Position numbers and translations under genes: made by a program
DNA from: Luteimonas rhizosphaericola
GTDB taxonomy: Bacteria; Pseudomonadota; Gammaproteobacteria; Xanthomonadales; Xanthomonadaceae
DNA: 64,000 bases
Reading direction: 5' to 3'
Assembly: GCF_029888045.1 (NCBI RefSeq)
Contig: NZ_JARXRN010000028.1
Coordinates: 163,924-227,923 of the forward strand
The notes under the pieces: generated by a model
What the model saw: the letters and a program-made list of their open reading frames with translations, nothing else
The model's database searches: none
What the model was told of the DNA's origin: nothing
In this document: piece by piece, positions 1 to 8,397 of the stretch
How positions within the stretch are numbered: the stretch's first letter is position 1
Layout of the letters: each line of letters opens with the position of its first letter

Positions 1-10
1 CTTCCGATCT
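1..10 (+). other. Probable residual Illumina adapter at contig end
   Basis: The first ten bases, CTTCCGATCT, are identical to the 3' end of the standard Illumina TruSeq/Nextera-compatible adapter (which ends GCTCTTCCGATCT). Finding it exactly at base 1 suggests untrimmed adapter at the edge of an assembled contig rather than genomic DNA. A chance 10-base match is possible but unlikely at this exact position. Confidence 0.7.
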
Positions 11-34
11 CCGGGCGGCCGATTGCCCTGGGCG

Positions 35-56
35 GAAAAGTCGACTCTGACCCCTG
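35..56 (-). repeat. Dispersed GGGGTCAGAGTCGACTTT repeat, copy 1
   Basis: On the minus strand this reads CAGGGGTCAGAGTCGACTTT, the same 18-20 base word found at 25848, 25900 (inverted), 46535 and 48119. It lies two bases beyond the stop codon of the EEP hydrolase gene and close to the presumed contig end, which fits an assembly that broke in repeated DNA. Confidence 0.7.
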
Positions 57-57
57 T

Positions 58-819
58 TCAGCGCTGCAGCGCCGACTCCGGCACTTCCAGGTTCAGCGAC
101 AGCGCGAGGTGGTCGGAGAATGCCGCCGGCACCGCGCGCAGGCCTTCGCAGCGCAGGCTATCGCTGACCAGGATGTGGTCGATCGCGCGCATCGGTTTCC
201 AGGCCGGGAAGGTATGCACCGCGCAGGCCGGTGGCTGCAGCCGCGTGCGCCGGAACAGATTGCCCATCTCCGGGCAGTCGACCACGCAGTTGAAGTCGCC
301 CATCAGCACCGCGTTGGGGAAGTCCTGCAGCAGCTCGGCGATGAAGTCGAGCTGCATGCGGCGCGACTGCGCGCCGAGCGACAGGTGCGCGACGGCGACC
401 GTGAGGCCTTCCGGCCCGTTGCCGAAATGCCCGAGCAGCACGCCGCGCCCCGAGATCCGCCCGGGCAGCGCGTGGTCGGCCACCTCCACCGGCTCGAGCC
501 GGCTGAGCAGGCCGTTGGCGCTGGAGGCCACCGCGCCCATGCGGCGGTTGGGCTGGTGGCTCCAGTAGTCGAAGCCGGCGCGCTCGGCCAGGTAGTGGGT
601 CTGGTTGGTGAAGCCCGAGCGCCAGCTGCCCGGGTCGCTCTCCTGCAGGCCGACGATGTCGTGCTGCCCGGCGAGCTGGGCGATCGCGTCGAGTGAGGTG
701 CGCTTGCCGCCCGTGGGCAGCACGTGCGACCAGCTGCGCGTGGCGTAGTCGCTGTAGCGCCGGGTGCTCGAGCCTGCCTGGATGTTGGCGCTGAGCAACC
801 GCAGGTGTTGCGTCGACAT
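58..819 (-). CDS. Endonuclease/exonuclease/phosphatase (EEP) family hydrolase
   Basis: A 253-residue protein of the EEP superfamily (Mg-dependent phosphodiesterases and phosphatases such as exonuclease III, DNase I and sphingomyelinase). Visible hallmarks are an N-terminal strand followed by N13 (LRLLSANIQ), the metal-binding E in GLQESD near residue 59, the GDFNC motif near residue 174, and the C-terminal SDHLALSL with the catalytic His. There is no signal peptide. The start lies 12 bases after the stop of the DsbA-like lipoprotein gene, so it is the last gene of a leftward four-gene cluster. The ribosome site is not obvious, so translation may depend on the upstream gene. Substrate is unknown; fold assignment is secure. 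Confidence 0.88.
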   Translation of the reverse strand: MSTQHLRLLSANIQAGSSTRRYSDYATRSWSHVLPTGGKRTSLDAIAQLAGQHDIVGLQESDPGSWRSGFTNQTHYLAERAGFDYWSHQPNRRMGAVASSANGLLSRLEPVEVADHALPGRISGRGVLLGHFGNGPEGLTVAVAHLSLGAQSRRMQLDFIAELLQDFPNAVLMGDFNCVVDCPEMGNLFRRTRLQPPACAVHTFPAWKPMRAIDHILVSDSLRCEGLRAVPAAFSDHLALSLNLEVPESALQR

Positions 820-831
820 GCAGGAGGGGCC

Positions 832-1689
832 TCAGCCGCCGGCGCGCACCTGCGCGATGACCCGGTCGGTGTTCTCCAGCATGGTCTCGAAGTTGCGCGC
901 CTTGATGCGGTAGCGGCCGTTGACGATCATCGTCGGGGTCGAGTTCGCGCGCTGCTGGGCGATGTACTGCTTGGCGCGGCCGAACTTCGCGTTCACCGTG
1001 AAGCTGGCCATGGTGCTGGCGAACTGCGCCGGGTCGGCGCCGAACTTCGCGTAGGCCCGGGCGATGTCCTGCGCCGAGTCGGCGCCGCGCTCGCCCTTGA
1101 GGCTGCGGTCGACGTGGATCGCCTGGAAGATGCCGTCGTGGGCCTTGTCGGCGATGCCCATCGCCTCGGCCGCGTAGTACGCGCGCACGTAGGGATCCCA
1201 GTTGCCGCCGAAGGGCGCGGGCACGTAGGTGAAGCGCACGTCGGCCGGCAGCCGCGCCTTCCAGGTGTTCACCAGCGGCTGGAACATGGCGCAGGCCGGG
1301 CACACGTAGTTGAACACCTCGACCACCTCGATCTTGCCGTCGAGCGGCTCGAATGGCTGGCCGCCCGGGATCAGGTCGTAGTGTTCGCCCTCGGTGGCGA
1401 AGGTGACCGCGGACGGCGTGGACGCCGGCGCGGGCGGCGGGGTCTCGCCGGCCGGCGCGCCTTGGGCCGCGGCGTCGGCGCTGGCATCGGCCTGGCCTGC
1501 AGCTGCCGCGGCGGCGGGGTCCAGCGCCGGTTCGTCGGCGATCGCCTCGGCCGGGGCGTCGGCAGCGGGCGCTTCGGCGGCCGGCGGCGCGGCGGCCGCC
1601 TCCTCGGGCGTCGACGGCTGGCAGGCGGCCAGCAGCAGCGCCAGCGCGGCGGGCATCAGGACGAGGCGGGAGGCGGCACGAAGGTTCAT
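832..1689 (-). CDS. DsbA-family thiol:disulfide oxidoreductase, lipoprotein form
   Basis: A 285-residue envelope disulfide oxidoreductase. The N-terminus is a lipoprotein signal ending in LAAC (Cys23), followed by about 75 residues of Ala/Pro/Glu-rich linker. The thioredoxin fold begins near residue 100. The redox site is C130-P-A-C133, and the cis-proline loop is seen as NSTPTMIVNG. This is the DsbA architecture in which a helical insert separates the CXXC and the cis-Pro. The long linker would let a lipid-anchored catalytic domain reach into the periplasm. It lies 61 bases downstream of a second dsbA with a CGHC site, so two oxidoreductases with different active-site dipeptides are coexpressed with a cytochrome c4. 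Which one is the main thiol oxidase cannot be told from sequence. Confidence 0.9.
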   Translation of the reverse strand: MNLRAASRLVLMPAALALLLAACQPSTPEEAAAAPPAAEAPAADAPAEAIADEPALDPAAAAAAGQADASADAAAQGAPAGETPPPAPASTPSAVTFATEGEHYDLIPGGQPFEPLDGKIEVVEVFNYVCPACAMFQPLVNTWKARLPADVRFTYVPAPFGGNWDPYVRAYYAAEAMGIADKAHDGIFQAIHVDRSLKGERGADSAQDIARAYAKFGADPAQFASTMASFTVNAKFGRAKQYIAQQRANSTPTMIVNGRYRIKARNFETMLENTDRVIAQVRAGG

Positions 1690-1750
1690 CGGCGGGTTCC
1701 TGGAGCGTTGGGGGGCAAGCGTACCGTGCCGGCCGTGAGGGCCGCGGACC

Positions 1751-2383
1751 TCAACGCGGAACTGCGCGTTCCATCGCGATCAGGCCTTCGGCGATCCGCA
1801 GGCTGTCGCCCAGCGAGCAGCCCTGGACCCGGTACTTGCCGTTGATGATGAGGGTCGGCGTGCCCTGCAGCCCGCTGCGCATCGCGAACTCGCGCGCGGC
1901 ATTCATTTTTTCGTCAGTCGCCGGCGCGGACATCGCCGCGGTGACGGCGCTCCGGTCCAGGCCCTCGCCGGCGAGGAAGGTGGCCACCTCGGCCACCGAG
2001 GCGCCGCGGGCGGGCAGGCTGCCCTCGCGGTGGATCGCGTCGAACAGCCGCGGGTGCAGTTCGGCCACCCGCCCGAGCGCCTCGAGCGCGAAATACGCGC
2101 GGGCGTAGGCGTTGCCGGGATCGTAGGCGGCCGGCAGGTAGTGCACGCGGACGTCGTCGCCGGCGGTGCGCGCCCATGCGGCGAGCATCGACTGGAAGCG
2201 GTCGCAGTGGCCGCAGGCGTAGGCGAAGACCTCGACCACCTCGACCGTGCCCGGTTCGGGCGTCCAGCGCTGGCCGCCCTCGATCACGACATAGTCGCTG
2301 CCGGCCACCGGCGCCTGGGCGGCCGCGGCCACGGGCAGCAGCAGGGCCAGTAGCCCCAGCAGGCTCAGGCGGCGGAACGTCAC
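1751..2383 (-). CDS. dsbA: Thiol:disulfide interchange protein DsbA
   Basis: A 210-residue periplasmic thiol oxidase. A GTG start at 2383 was chosen because it gives a clean signal peptide (MTFRRLSLLGLLALLLPVAA, cleaved near AAAQA); the frame stays open upstream to 2788 but that part overlaps the cytochrome gene and looks like reading-frame noise. The active site is C57-G-H-C60 and the cis-Pro loop is GTPTLIINGK. CXHC with His is the strongly oxidising DsbA type; DsbA introduces disulfides into exported proteins and is reoxidised by DsbB, which is not in the window. It follows the cytochrome c4 gene by 26 bases and precedes the lipoprotein paralogue, consistent with one transcript. Confidence 0.9.
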   Translation of the reverse strand: MTFRRLSLLGLLALLLPVAAAAQAPVAGSDYVVIEGGQRWTPEPGTVEVVEVFAYACGHCDRFQSMLAAWARTAGDDVRVHYLPAAYDPGNAYARAYFALEALGRVAELHPRLFDAIHREGSLPARGASVAEVATFLAGEGLDRSAVTAAMSAPATDEKMNAAREFAMRSGLQGTPTLIINGKYRVQGCSLGDSLRIAEGLIAMERAVPR

Positions 2384-2409
2384 GATCGCGCTGCGGGCGG
2401 GCGCGGGAC

Positions 2410-3318
2410 TCAGGAGCCCTGCGCGTCCGCCTGGGGCGCGGCCTCGGCGGGCGCGTCGGCCGGCGCCGCGGGCGCGGCCGGGGCGGTCGCCGGGGCCGGC
2501 GCGGCGGCCGGCGCCACCGGACCCGCGGCCTCGATCGCGGCCAGGGTGGCGGCGTCGGGACGCTCGTGCAGGCCCTGCAGGTAGCTGGCCAGGGCCTGGA
2601 TTTCCTGGTCGCTCAGCGGGGCGGCGATCTGGGCCATGATGTCGAACAGGTGCCGGTCCTGCTGGCTGGTGGTGCCGGCGCGGTATTCCTGCAGGCGACG
2701 GTCGACGTAGCCCGCTTCCTGCCCGGCGACGGCCGGATAGGCCGGGCCCGGGTTGCCGGCGCCGGAGGGGCCGTGGCAGGCCATGCACGCCGGGATGCCG
2801 CGCTCGGCGTCGCCGGCGCGGTAGAGCTTCTCGCCGATCTCGTAGAACTTCAGGCCCTGGTAGGGACCCTCGGCGACCACGGCATCGTCGGCGATGCCGG
2901 CGGCGGCGGTCTTGGTGGCGAAGAACGCGCCCAGGTCGCGCATGTCCTGCGCCGACAGCGGGCTGGCGAACGGCATCATCACCGCGGCCTGGCCGGTGTT
3001 GCGCTCGCCGCTCTTGAACAGCGCCAGCTGGTGGGCGATGTAGCGCTCGCTCTGCCCGGCGATGCGCGGATAGACAAGGCCATCGGGCGGGTTGCCGTCC
3101 AGGCCGTGGCAGGCGGCGCAGGTGCCGGCCAGGGTGGCGCCGCGCTCGGCGTCGCCGGCCTGGGTCTTGTCCAAGGCAGCCAGCGCGCTGGCGTCCAGCG
3201 GCGCGACCTCCACCGGCGGGTTCTCCGGCAGCGGTTCGACGGTGGACTGGGCGAACGCGACGGCGCCGGCCACGAGGGCGACGAGACCGGCGAAACCGTA
3301 GGCGCGAGCGTGGCGCAT
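2410..3318 (-). CDS. Cytochrome c4, di-haem class I c-type cytochrome
   Basis: A 302-residue periplasmic electron carrier. A signal peptide (MRHARAYGFAGLVALVAGAV, cleavage after AFA) precedes two haem-binding sites, C67-A-A-C70-H and C178-M-A-C181-H, each followed by a Met-containing segment suited to axial ligation. Two similar cytochrome lobes are the signature of cytochrome c4, which passes electrons to terminal oxidases. The last 40 residues are Ala/Pro-rich low complexity, an extension typical of this group. The start at 3318 has a GGAG eight bases upstream; an ATG 17 codons earlier lacks both the ribosome site and a leader sequence. It is the first gene of the leftward cluster and is divergent from engB over a 146-base promoter region. 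Confidence 0.92.
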   Translation of the reverse strand: MRHARAYGFAGLVALVAGAVAFAQSTVEPLPENPPVEVAPLDASALAALDKTQAGDAERGATLAGTCAACHGLDGNPPDGLVYPRIAGQSERYIAHQLALFKSGERNTGQAAVMMPFASPLSAQDMRDLGAFFATKTAAAGIADDAVVAEGPYQGLKFYEIGEKLYRAGDAERGIPACMACHGPSGAGNPGPAYPAVAGQEAGYVDRRLQEYRAGTTSQQDRHLFDIMAQIAAPLSDQEIQALASYLQGLHERPDAATLAAIEAAGPVAPAAAPAPATAPAAPAAPADAPAEAAPQADAQGS

Positions 3319-3464
3319 TGGCTGGGCTCCGGAAATCGGGAACGCGGCCGGGTTCCCACGCGGCCGCAAGGCCCGGGATTATCAGCGCCGGCCACGTGGA
3401 CGGTCAAACCGCGTCGGCGCGCGCCCGTGAGAAGCTAGGCGCCGCCCCGAGCCCGTGGACCCCG

Positions 3465-4076
3465 ATGTCGAACCCGTTCGCGCGCGCCAGCTACCTGCTG
3501 GCCGCCCACACCCCGAAGCAACTGCCGCCCGACGGCGGCGCCGAGGTCGCCTTCGCCGGCCGTTCCAACGCCGGCAAGTCCAGCGCGCTCAACGCGATGT
3601 GCCAGCAGAACGCGCTGGCGCGGGTGTCCAAGACCCCGGGCCGGACCCAGCAGCTGGTGTACTTCGCGCTGCCGCCGCACGAGGGCAATTACCTGGTCGA
3701 CCTGCCGGGCTACGGTTACGCCAAGGTGCCGCTGGCGCTGCGCGAACACTGGCAGGCCTTCATCGACCAGTGGTTCCAGGACCGCTTCGCCCTGCGCGGG
3801 CTGGTGGTGGTGATGGACATCCGCCACCCGCTCAAGGACTACGACCTGCAGATGCTCGGCTACGCCATGCGCCGCGGGTTGCCGGCGCATGCGCTGCTGA
3901 CCAAGGCCGACAAGCTCTCGCGCGGCGCCGCCGGCAATACCGTGCAGGCGGTGCGCAAACAGCTGTCGGCCCTGTGGGGCGACAGCGTCGGCGTGCAGGC
4001 GTTCTCCGGCGAGACGAAGGCCGGGGTGGACGAGCTGCGCGCGGTGGTGGCGGGCTGGCTGGAGCTGGGCGGCTGA
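3465..4076 (+). CDS. engB: Ribosome biogenesis GTP-binding protein EngB/YsxC
   Basis: A 203-residue TRAFAC-class GTPase required for late assembly of the large ribosomal subunit. Motifs appear in order: P-loop GRSNAGKSS near residue 30, switch I TPGRTQQ, G3 DLPGYGYAK, G4 TKADK, with the family's Walker-B region VVVMDIRHPLKDYD. The length matches the family (about 200 residues). Start at 3465 gives the usual MSNPF-type N-terminus of xanthomonad homologues; 49 codons upstream are also open but lie in the divergent promoter region with cytochrome c4. A good rho-independent terminator follows at 4233. Confidence 0.95.
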   Translation: MSNPFARASYLLAAHTPKQLPPDGGAEVAFAGRSNAGKSSALNAMCQQNALARVSKTPGRTQQLVYFALPPHEGNYLVDLPGYGYAKVPLALREHWQAFIDQWFQDRFALRGLVVVMDIRHPLKDYDLQMLGYAMRRGLPAHALLTKADKLSRGAAGNTVQAVRKQLSALWGDSVGVQAFSGETKAGVDELRAVVAGWLELGG

Positions 4077-4232
4077 CCAGGCCGCACTGAGGCACGGGCC
4101 TCGCCCCTGGCCATCGCCACCACGGTGGCACCCGTGGCGGTCGCCCTCCGGCTGCGCGCCTTCGCCTGGCGCTGCGCCGGCAGGTCCTGAAGCGGGTGCA
4201 CGCGCCGCCCCTCCAGCAACGCCCTGCGTGAG

Positions 4233-4266
4233 GCCCGCCGTCGCCCCGCGAGGGCGGGCGGGTTTT
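4233..4266 (+). terminator. Rho-independent terminator after engB
   Basis: GCCCGCC (4233-4239) pairs with GGCGGGC (4253-4259), with further pairing possible in the loop, and is followed by GGG and a run of four T. It lies between engB and the next rightward gene, so it most likely ends engB transcription. Confidence 0.55.
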
Positions 4267-4339
4267 CCGGCGAGAATGGCGGGCCGCAGCGGGCCGCGAC
4301 CGCCACGCGCCGACCGCGGTGCGGCCTGGGAGATCGCCC

Positions 4340-6814
4340 ATGCACGCGAGAATTCCGGACGAACGCCTCGCCGGCCTGCTGGGCACCGGAAACGGGCTGT
4401 CGACCGCGGACGCCGAGGTGCGCCGTGCGCGCCACGGCCGCAACGACATCGTCGAGGCGCCGCCGCCCACCTTGTGGCGGCTGCTGCGCGACACCCTGCG
4501 CGACCCGATGCTGTGGTTCCTGCTCGGCACGGCGGCCCTGTTCGCGTGGCTCGGCGACCGGGTCGAGGCCATCATCCTGCTGGTCGCCCTGGTCCCGCTG
4601 CTGGGCATGGACGCCTACCTGCACCGGCGCACGCAGGCCTCGACCCGTGGCCTGGCGGGCCGCCTGGCGACCTCCGCGCAGGTGCTGCGCGACGGCCGGT
4701 GGCGCCCGCTGCCGGCGGGCGAGCTGGTGCCGGGTGACCTGGTCGAGGTGCACGCCGGCGAGGCGGTGCCGGCGGACGGACTGGTGCAGGCCGTGGACCA
4801 CGTGCAGCTCGACGAGGCGATGCTGAGCGGGGAATCGCTGCCGGTGTCCAAGCGTCCCTGGTCGGTCGACGCGGATCCGGCGGATCCGGCGCACTGGGTC
4901 GCGGCCGGCACCCGCCTGCTGACCGGGCAGCTGCGCATCCGCATCGCATACACCGGCGGCGAGACGCTCTACGGCGGGATCGTGCGCCTGGCGGTCCAGG
5001 GCACGCACGCGCGCACGCCGCTGCAGCAGGCGATCGCCCGCCTCGTGCGCACGCTGCTGATCGCCGCGCTCGCGATCTGCGCCCTGCTGGCCGCGATCCG
5101 GCTGTCGCAGGGCCACGGCCTGGTCGATGCGCTGCTGAGCGCGGTCACGCTCGCGGTCGCGGCGCTGCCTGAGGAGTTCCCGGTGGTGTTCACCTTCTTC
5201 CTCGGCGCCGGGGTCTACCGGCTGGCGCGACGGCAGGCGCTGGTGCGGCGCGCGGTGGCGGTGGAGAACATCGGCCGCGTCACCTGCATCTGTTCGGACA
5301 AGACCGGCACCATGACCGAAGGCCGGCTGGCGCTGGCGCACTCCGACCCGGCGCTAGGGACGTCGGACGCGGCGTTGCTCGGCCTGGCGGCGCTGGCCTG
5401 CCGTGCCGACAGCGGCGATCCGCTCGATGCCGCGATCCTGGCGCTGGCACCTGCCGGCGCGGACGGGCTGGCGCAACGGCGCCGGGTGTTCCCGTTCACC
5501 GAGGCGCGGCGCCGCGAGACCGCGATCTGGCAGCAGCCGGGAGCCCCGGCGCTGGCCGTCACCAAGGGCGCGCCGGAAACCGTGCTCGGGCTGTGCGCGA
5601 TGCCGGAGGCGATGCGCGCGCAGTGGCGCGAGCGGGTGCACGCCCACGCCGATGCCGGGCACAAGGTCATCGCGTTCGCCGCGCGCGAGCTGGCGTCGCC
5701 GTCCGCGCCCGACGTGGAGCCGGACGCGGGTTTCGTATTCCGCGGCCTGCTGGCGTTCGCAGACCCGCTGCGCGCGGGCGTGCGCGAGGCGGTGCGTGCC
5801 TGCCGCGATGCCGGCATCCGTGTGCTGATGGTGACCGGCGACCATCCCGGCACCGCGCGCGCCATCGCCGCCGAGGCCGGGCTCGGCGACGGCCGGCCGG
5901 TGGTCGCCACGATGGCCGCGCTGGCGGATGCGGACGACGCGCTGGACGGCGTCGACGTGGTGGCGCGTGCGGTCCCGGCGCAGAAGCTGGAACTGGTGCA
6001 GCGCCTGCAGCGGCACGGCGAGATCGTCGCGGTGACCGGCGACGGGGTCAACGACGCGCCGGCGCTGCAGGCGGCCGACGTCGGCATCGCGATGGGCGGC
6101 AGCGGTTCGCAGAGCAGCCGCGAGCTCGCCGCGATCGTGCTGCTCGACGACAACTTCAGGACCATCGTCGGCGCCATCGCCGAGGGCCGCCAGCTGTTCC
6201 GCAACCTGCAGTCCAGCTTCGCCTACCTGCTGATGGTGCACCTGCCGCTGGTGCTGACGGCCGCGATCGTGCCGATGGCCGGCGGGCCGCTGCTGTACCT
6301 GCCGATCCACATCGTCTGGCTCGAACTGCTGATCCATCCGACCGCGCTGCTCGCGTTCCAGGATCCGCCCCCGTCCGGGCGCATGGCGCCGGTGGATCGC
6401 GACCGGCGCGCGACGTTCTTCGGCCGCCGCGCGTGGACCGCGATCGTGGCCACCGGGCTGGCGATGACCGCGGCGGTGCTGCTGGCCTATGCGGCCGGGG
6501 CGGACGACGCGGAGCGTGCGCGCACGCTGGCGCTGGCGACGCTGGTGCTGGCCGGCACCACGGTCGCCGCGACGCTGTCGGCGCTGCGGTCGCGCGCCGC
6601 GCGCGTCATCGCGTTCGCCGCGCCGGCTTCGCTGCTGCTGCTGGTGCAGGTGCCGGCGCTGGCTGCCTGGGTGCACCTGCGTCCGCTCGACCTCCATGGC
6701 TGGGCGCTGGCGACGATCGCCGGGGTCGCCTCCGGCCTCGTGGCCGTGCTGTTCACGGCCGGCGCGCGCCGCGCGGGGCGCCGGGCGCATGTGGCGCCGC
6801 GTCCGTCCGGCTGA
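4340..6814 (+). CDS. Cation-translocating P-type ATPase (P2-like)
   Basis: An 824-residue membrane pump that couples ATP hydrolysis to cation transport. Landmarks: an N-terminal cation-ATPase N domain, actuator-domain LSGES near residue 163, membrane segment with PEEFPVV, the phosphorylation site D320-KTGT, TGDHPGTARAIA, and the hinge VTGDGVNDAPAL. The C-terminal part has several hydrophobic helices. There is no heavy-metal CXXC domain, no CPC motif and no KdpB features, so it belongs to the Ca/Mg/Na-like P2 side, but transported ion cannot be read from sequence; the intramembrane PEEFP differs from the PEGLP of SERCA. The start at 4340 has GGGAG nine bases upstream. It stands alone, after a terminator. 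Confidence 0.88.
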   Translation: MHARIPDERLAGLLGTGNGLSTADAEVRRARHGRNDIVEAPPPTLWRLLRDTLRDPMLWFLLGTAALFAWLGDRVEAIILLVALVPLLGMDAYLHRRTQASTRGLAGRLATSAQVLRDGRWRPLPAGELVPGDLVEVHAGEAVPADGLVQAVDHVQLDEAMLSGESLPVSKRPWSVDADPADPAHWVAAGTRLLTGQLRIRIAYTGGETLYGGIVRLAVQGTHARTPLQQAIARLVRTLLIAALAICALLAAIRLSQGHGLVDALLSAVTLAVAALPEEFPVVFTFFLGAGVYRLARRQALVRRAVAVENIGRVTCICSDKTGTMTEGRLALAHSDPALGTSDAALLGLAALACRADSGDPLDAAILALAPAGADGLAQRRRVFPFTEARRRETAIWQQPGAPALAVTKGAPETVLGLCAMPEAMRAQWRERVHAHADAGHKVIAFAARELASPSAPDVEPDAGFVFRGLLAFADPLRAGVREAVRACRDAGIRVLMVTGDHPGTARAIAAEAGLGDGRPVVATMAALADADDALDGVDVVARAVPAQKLELVQRLQRHGEIVAVTGDGVNDAPALQAADVGIAMGGSGSQSSRELAAIVLLDDNFRTIVGAIAEGRQLFRNLQSSFAYLLMVHLPLVLTAAIVPMAGGPLLYLPIHIVWLELLIHPTALLAFQDPPPSGRMAPVDRDRRATFFGRRAWTAIVATGLAMTAAVLLAYAAGADDAERARTLALATLVLAGTTVAATLSALRSRAARVIAFAAPASLLLLVQVPALAAWVHLRPLDLHGWALATIAGVASGLVAVLFTAGARRAGRRAHVAPRPSG

Positions 6815-6884
6815 GGGGGCGGACGCCGCACCGGTGCCGCGCCTGCGTTCCAGCACCGGAATGCCGTGCGCCGGGGCGACGTTC

Positions 6885-6890
6885 TATAGT
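6885..6890 (+). promoter_or_regulatory. Candidate -10 element of gshA
   Basis: TATAGT stands out in otherwise GC-saturated DNA, 57 bases before the gshA start. No convincing -35 box is visible, so this is a weak call based on the hexamer and position alone. Confidence 0.3.
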
Positions 6891-6946
6891 GCCGCCTCGC
6901 GACCGCCGTGCCTGCGTGCGACGCGCCCGTCCCCTTCGAGCGTCCC

Positions 6947-8311
6947 ATGTCGAGTCCGAGCCACGCCGGCGAGTCCCCCGTCACCCACCGCGACCAGCTG
7001 GTGGAGGTGCTCGCGTCCGGCAACAAGCCGCGCGAGGCCTGGCGCATCGGCACCGAGCACGAGAAGTTCGGTTTCCGTCTCGACGACCTGCGCCCGCCGC
7101 CGTTCGACGGCGAGCGCGGGATCGAGGCCCTGCTCACCGGGTTGACGCGCTTCGGCTGGGAGGCGGTGCAGGAACACGGGCGCACCATCGCGCTGCTCAA
7201 GGACGGTGCGTCGGTCACGCTCGAGCCGGCGGGACAGCTGGAGCTGTCGGGCGCGCCGCTGGTCGACATCCACGAGACCTGCCGCGAGGTCGGCAGCCAC
7301 CTGCGCGAGGTCAAGGCGGTGGCGGACGAGCTGCGCCTGGGCTTCCTGGGCATGGGCTTCCAGCCCAAGTGGCGGCGCGAGGACATGCCGTGGATGCCCA
7401 AGGGCCGCTACCGGATCATGCGCGACTACATGCCGAAGGTGGGCGGTCTCGGCCTGGACATGATGACCCGCACCTGCACGGTGCAGGTCAACCTGGACTA
7501 CGCCGACGAGGCGGACATGGTGAAGAAGTTCCGTGTCTCGCTGGCGCTGCAGCCGGTGGCCACCGCGCTGTTCGCCGATTCGCCCTTCACCGAGGGCAGG
7601 CCCAACGGCTACCTGAGCTACCGCTCGCACATCTGGACCGACACCGATCCCGACCGCACCGGCATGCTCGACTTCGTGTTCGAGGAGGGCTTCGGCTTCG
7701 AGCGCTACGTCGACTACCTGCTCGACGTGCCGATGTACTTCTCCTATCGAGACGGCGAGTACATCGACGCCGCCGGCAAGTCGTTCCGCGACTTCCTCGC
7801 GGGGCGCCTGGACGTGCTGCCCGGCGCGCTGCCGACCCTCCGCGACTGGAACGACCACATGACCACCGCGTTCCCCGAGGTGCGGCTGAAGAAGTACCTG
7901 GAGATGCGCGGCGCCGACGGCGGGCCGTGGAACCGGCTGTGCGCGCTGCCGGCGTTCTGGGTCGGCCTGCTGTACGACGATGCCGCGCTCGACGCCGCCT
8001 GGGACCTGGTCAAGGATTTCACGATGGCCGAGCGCCACGCGCTGCGCGACGGCGTGCCGGCGCAGGCGCTGAAGCTTCCGTTCCGCGGCGGCACGGTGCG
8101 CGACCTCGCGCGCCAGGCGCTGGAGATCGCCGCCGCGGGGCTGGCGCGCCGCGCGCGACGCAACGCCGGCGGCGAGGACGAGCGCGAATTCCTCACGCCG
8201 CTGCTGGAAGTGGTCCAGGCCGGGCAGACCCCGGCCGAGCGCAAGCTGGCGCTGTACCACGGCGAATGGCACGGCGACATCGACCGCGTCTTCCGCGAGT
8301 TCGCGTACTGA
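6947..8311 (+). CDS. gshA: Glutamate--cysteine ligase (class II, plant/proteobacterial type)
   Basis: A 454-residue enzyme for the first step of glutathione synthesis (ATP-dependent joining of L-glutamate to L-cysteine). It resembles the class found in plants, Alphaproteobacteria and xanthomonads rather than the E. coli type. Recognisable segments are [12 protein letters not shown] near residue 35 (substrate/metal glutamates), [40 protein letters not shown] and [16 protein letters not shown]. Two Cys in conserved regions are consistent with the family, some members of which are redox controlled. Functionally it links to the frm operon 4 kb downstream, which uses glutathione. A TATAGT -10-like element lies 57 bases upstream. 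Confidence 0.93.
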   Translation: MSSPSHAGESPVTHRDQLVEVLASGNKPREAWRIGTEHEKFGFRLDDLRPPPFDGERGIEALLTGLTRFGWEAVQEHGRTIALLKDGASVTLEPAGQLELSGAPLVDIHETCREVGSHLREVKAVADELRLGFLGMGFQPKWRREDMPWMPKGRYRIMRDYMPKVGGLGLDMMTRTCTVQVNLDYADEADMVKKFRVSLALQPVATALFADSPFTEGRPNGYLSYRSHIWTDTDPDRTGMLDFVFEEGFGFERYVDYLLDVPMYFSYRDGEYIDAAGKSFRDFLAGRLDVLPGALPTLRDWNDHMTTAFPEVRLKKYLEMRGADGGPWNRLCALPAFWVGLLYDDAALDAAWDLVKDFTMAERHALRDGVPAQALKLPFRGGTVRDLARQALEIAAAGLARRARRNAGGEDEREFLTPLLEVVQAGQTPAERKLALYHGEWHGDIDRVFREFAY

Positions 8312-8397
8312 GCCAAGGGGCGGCGCGCGGCCACCGGCGACGGTTGCGCCGGCAACGGATGCTGCGCTGCGTCACGAAACACGCTAGCCTCTGGCGG

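Noticed and set aside
5593-8397. Continuous open frame of about 930 codons before the ppc start
   Set aside because: It crosses the P-type ATPase and gshA genes in another frame, is Arg/Ala-rich and matches no family. High GC makes long spurious frames common here.
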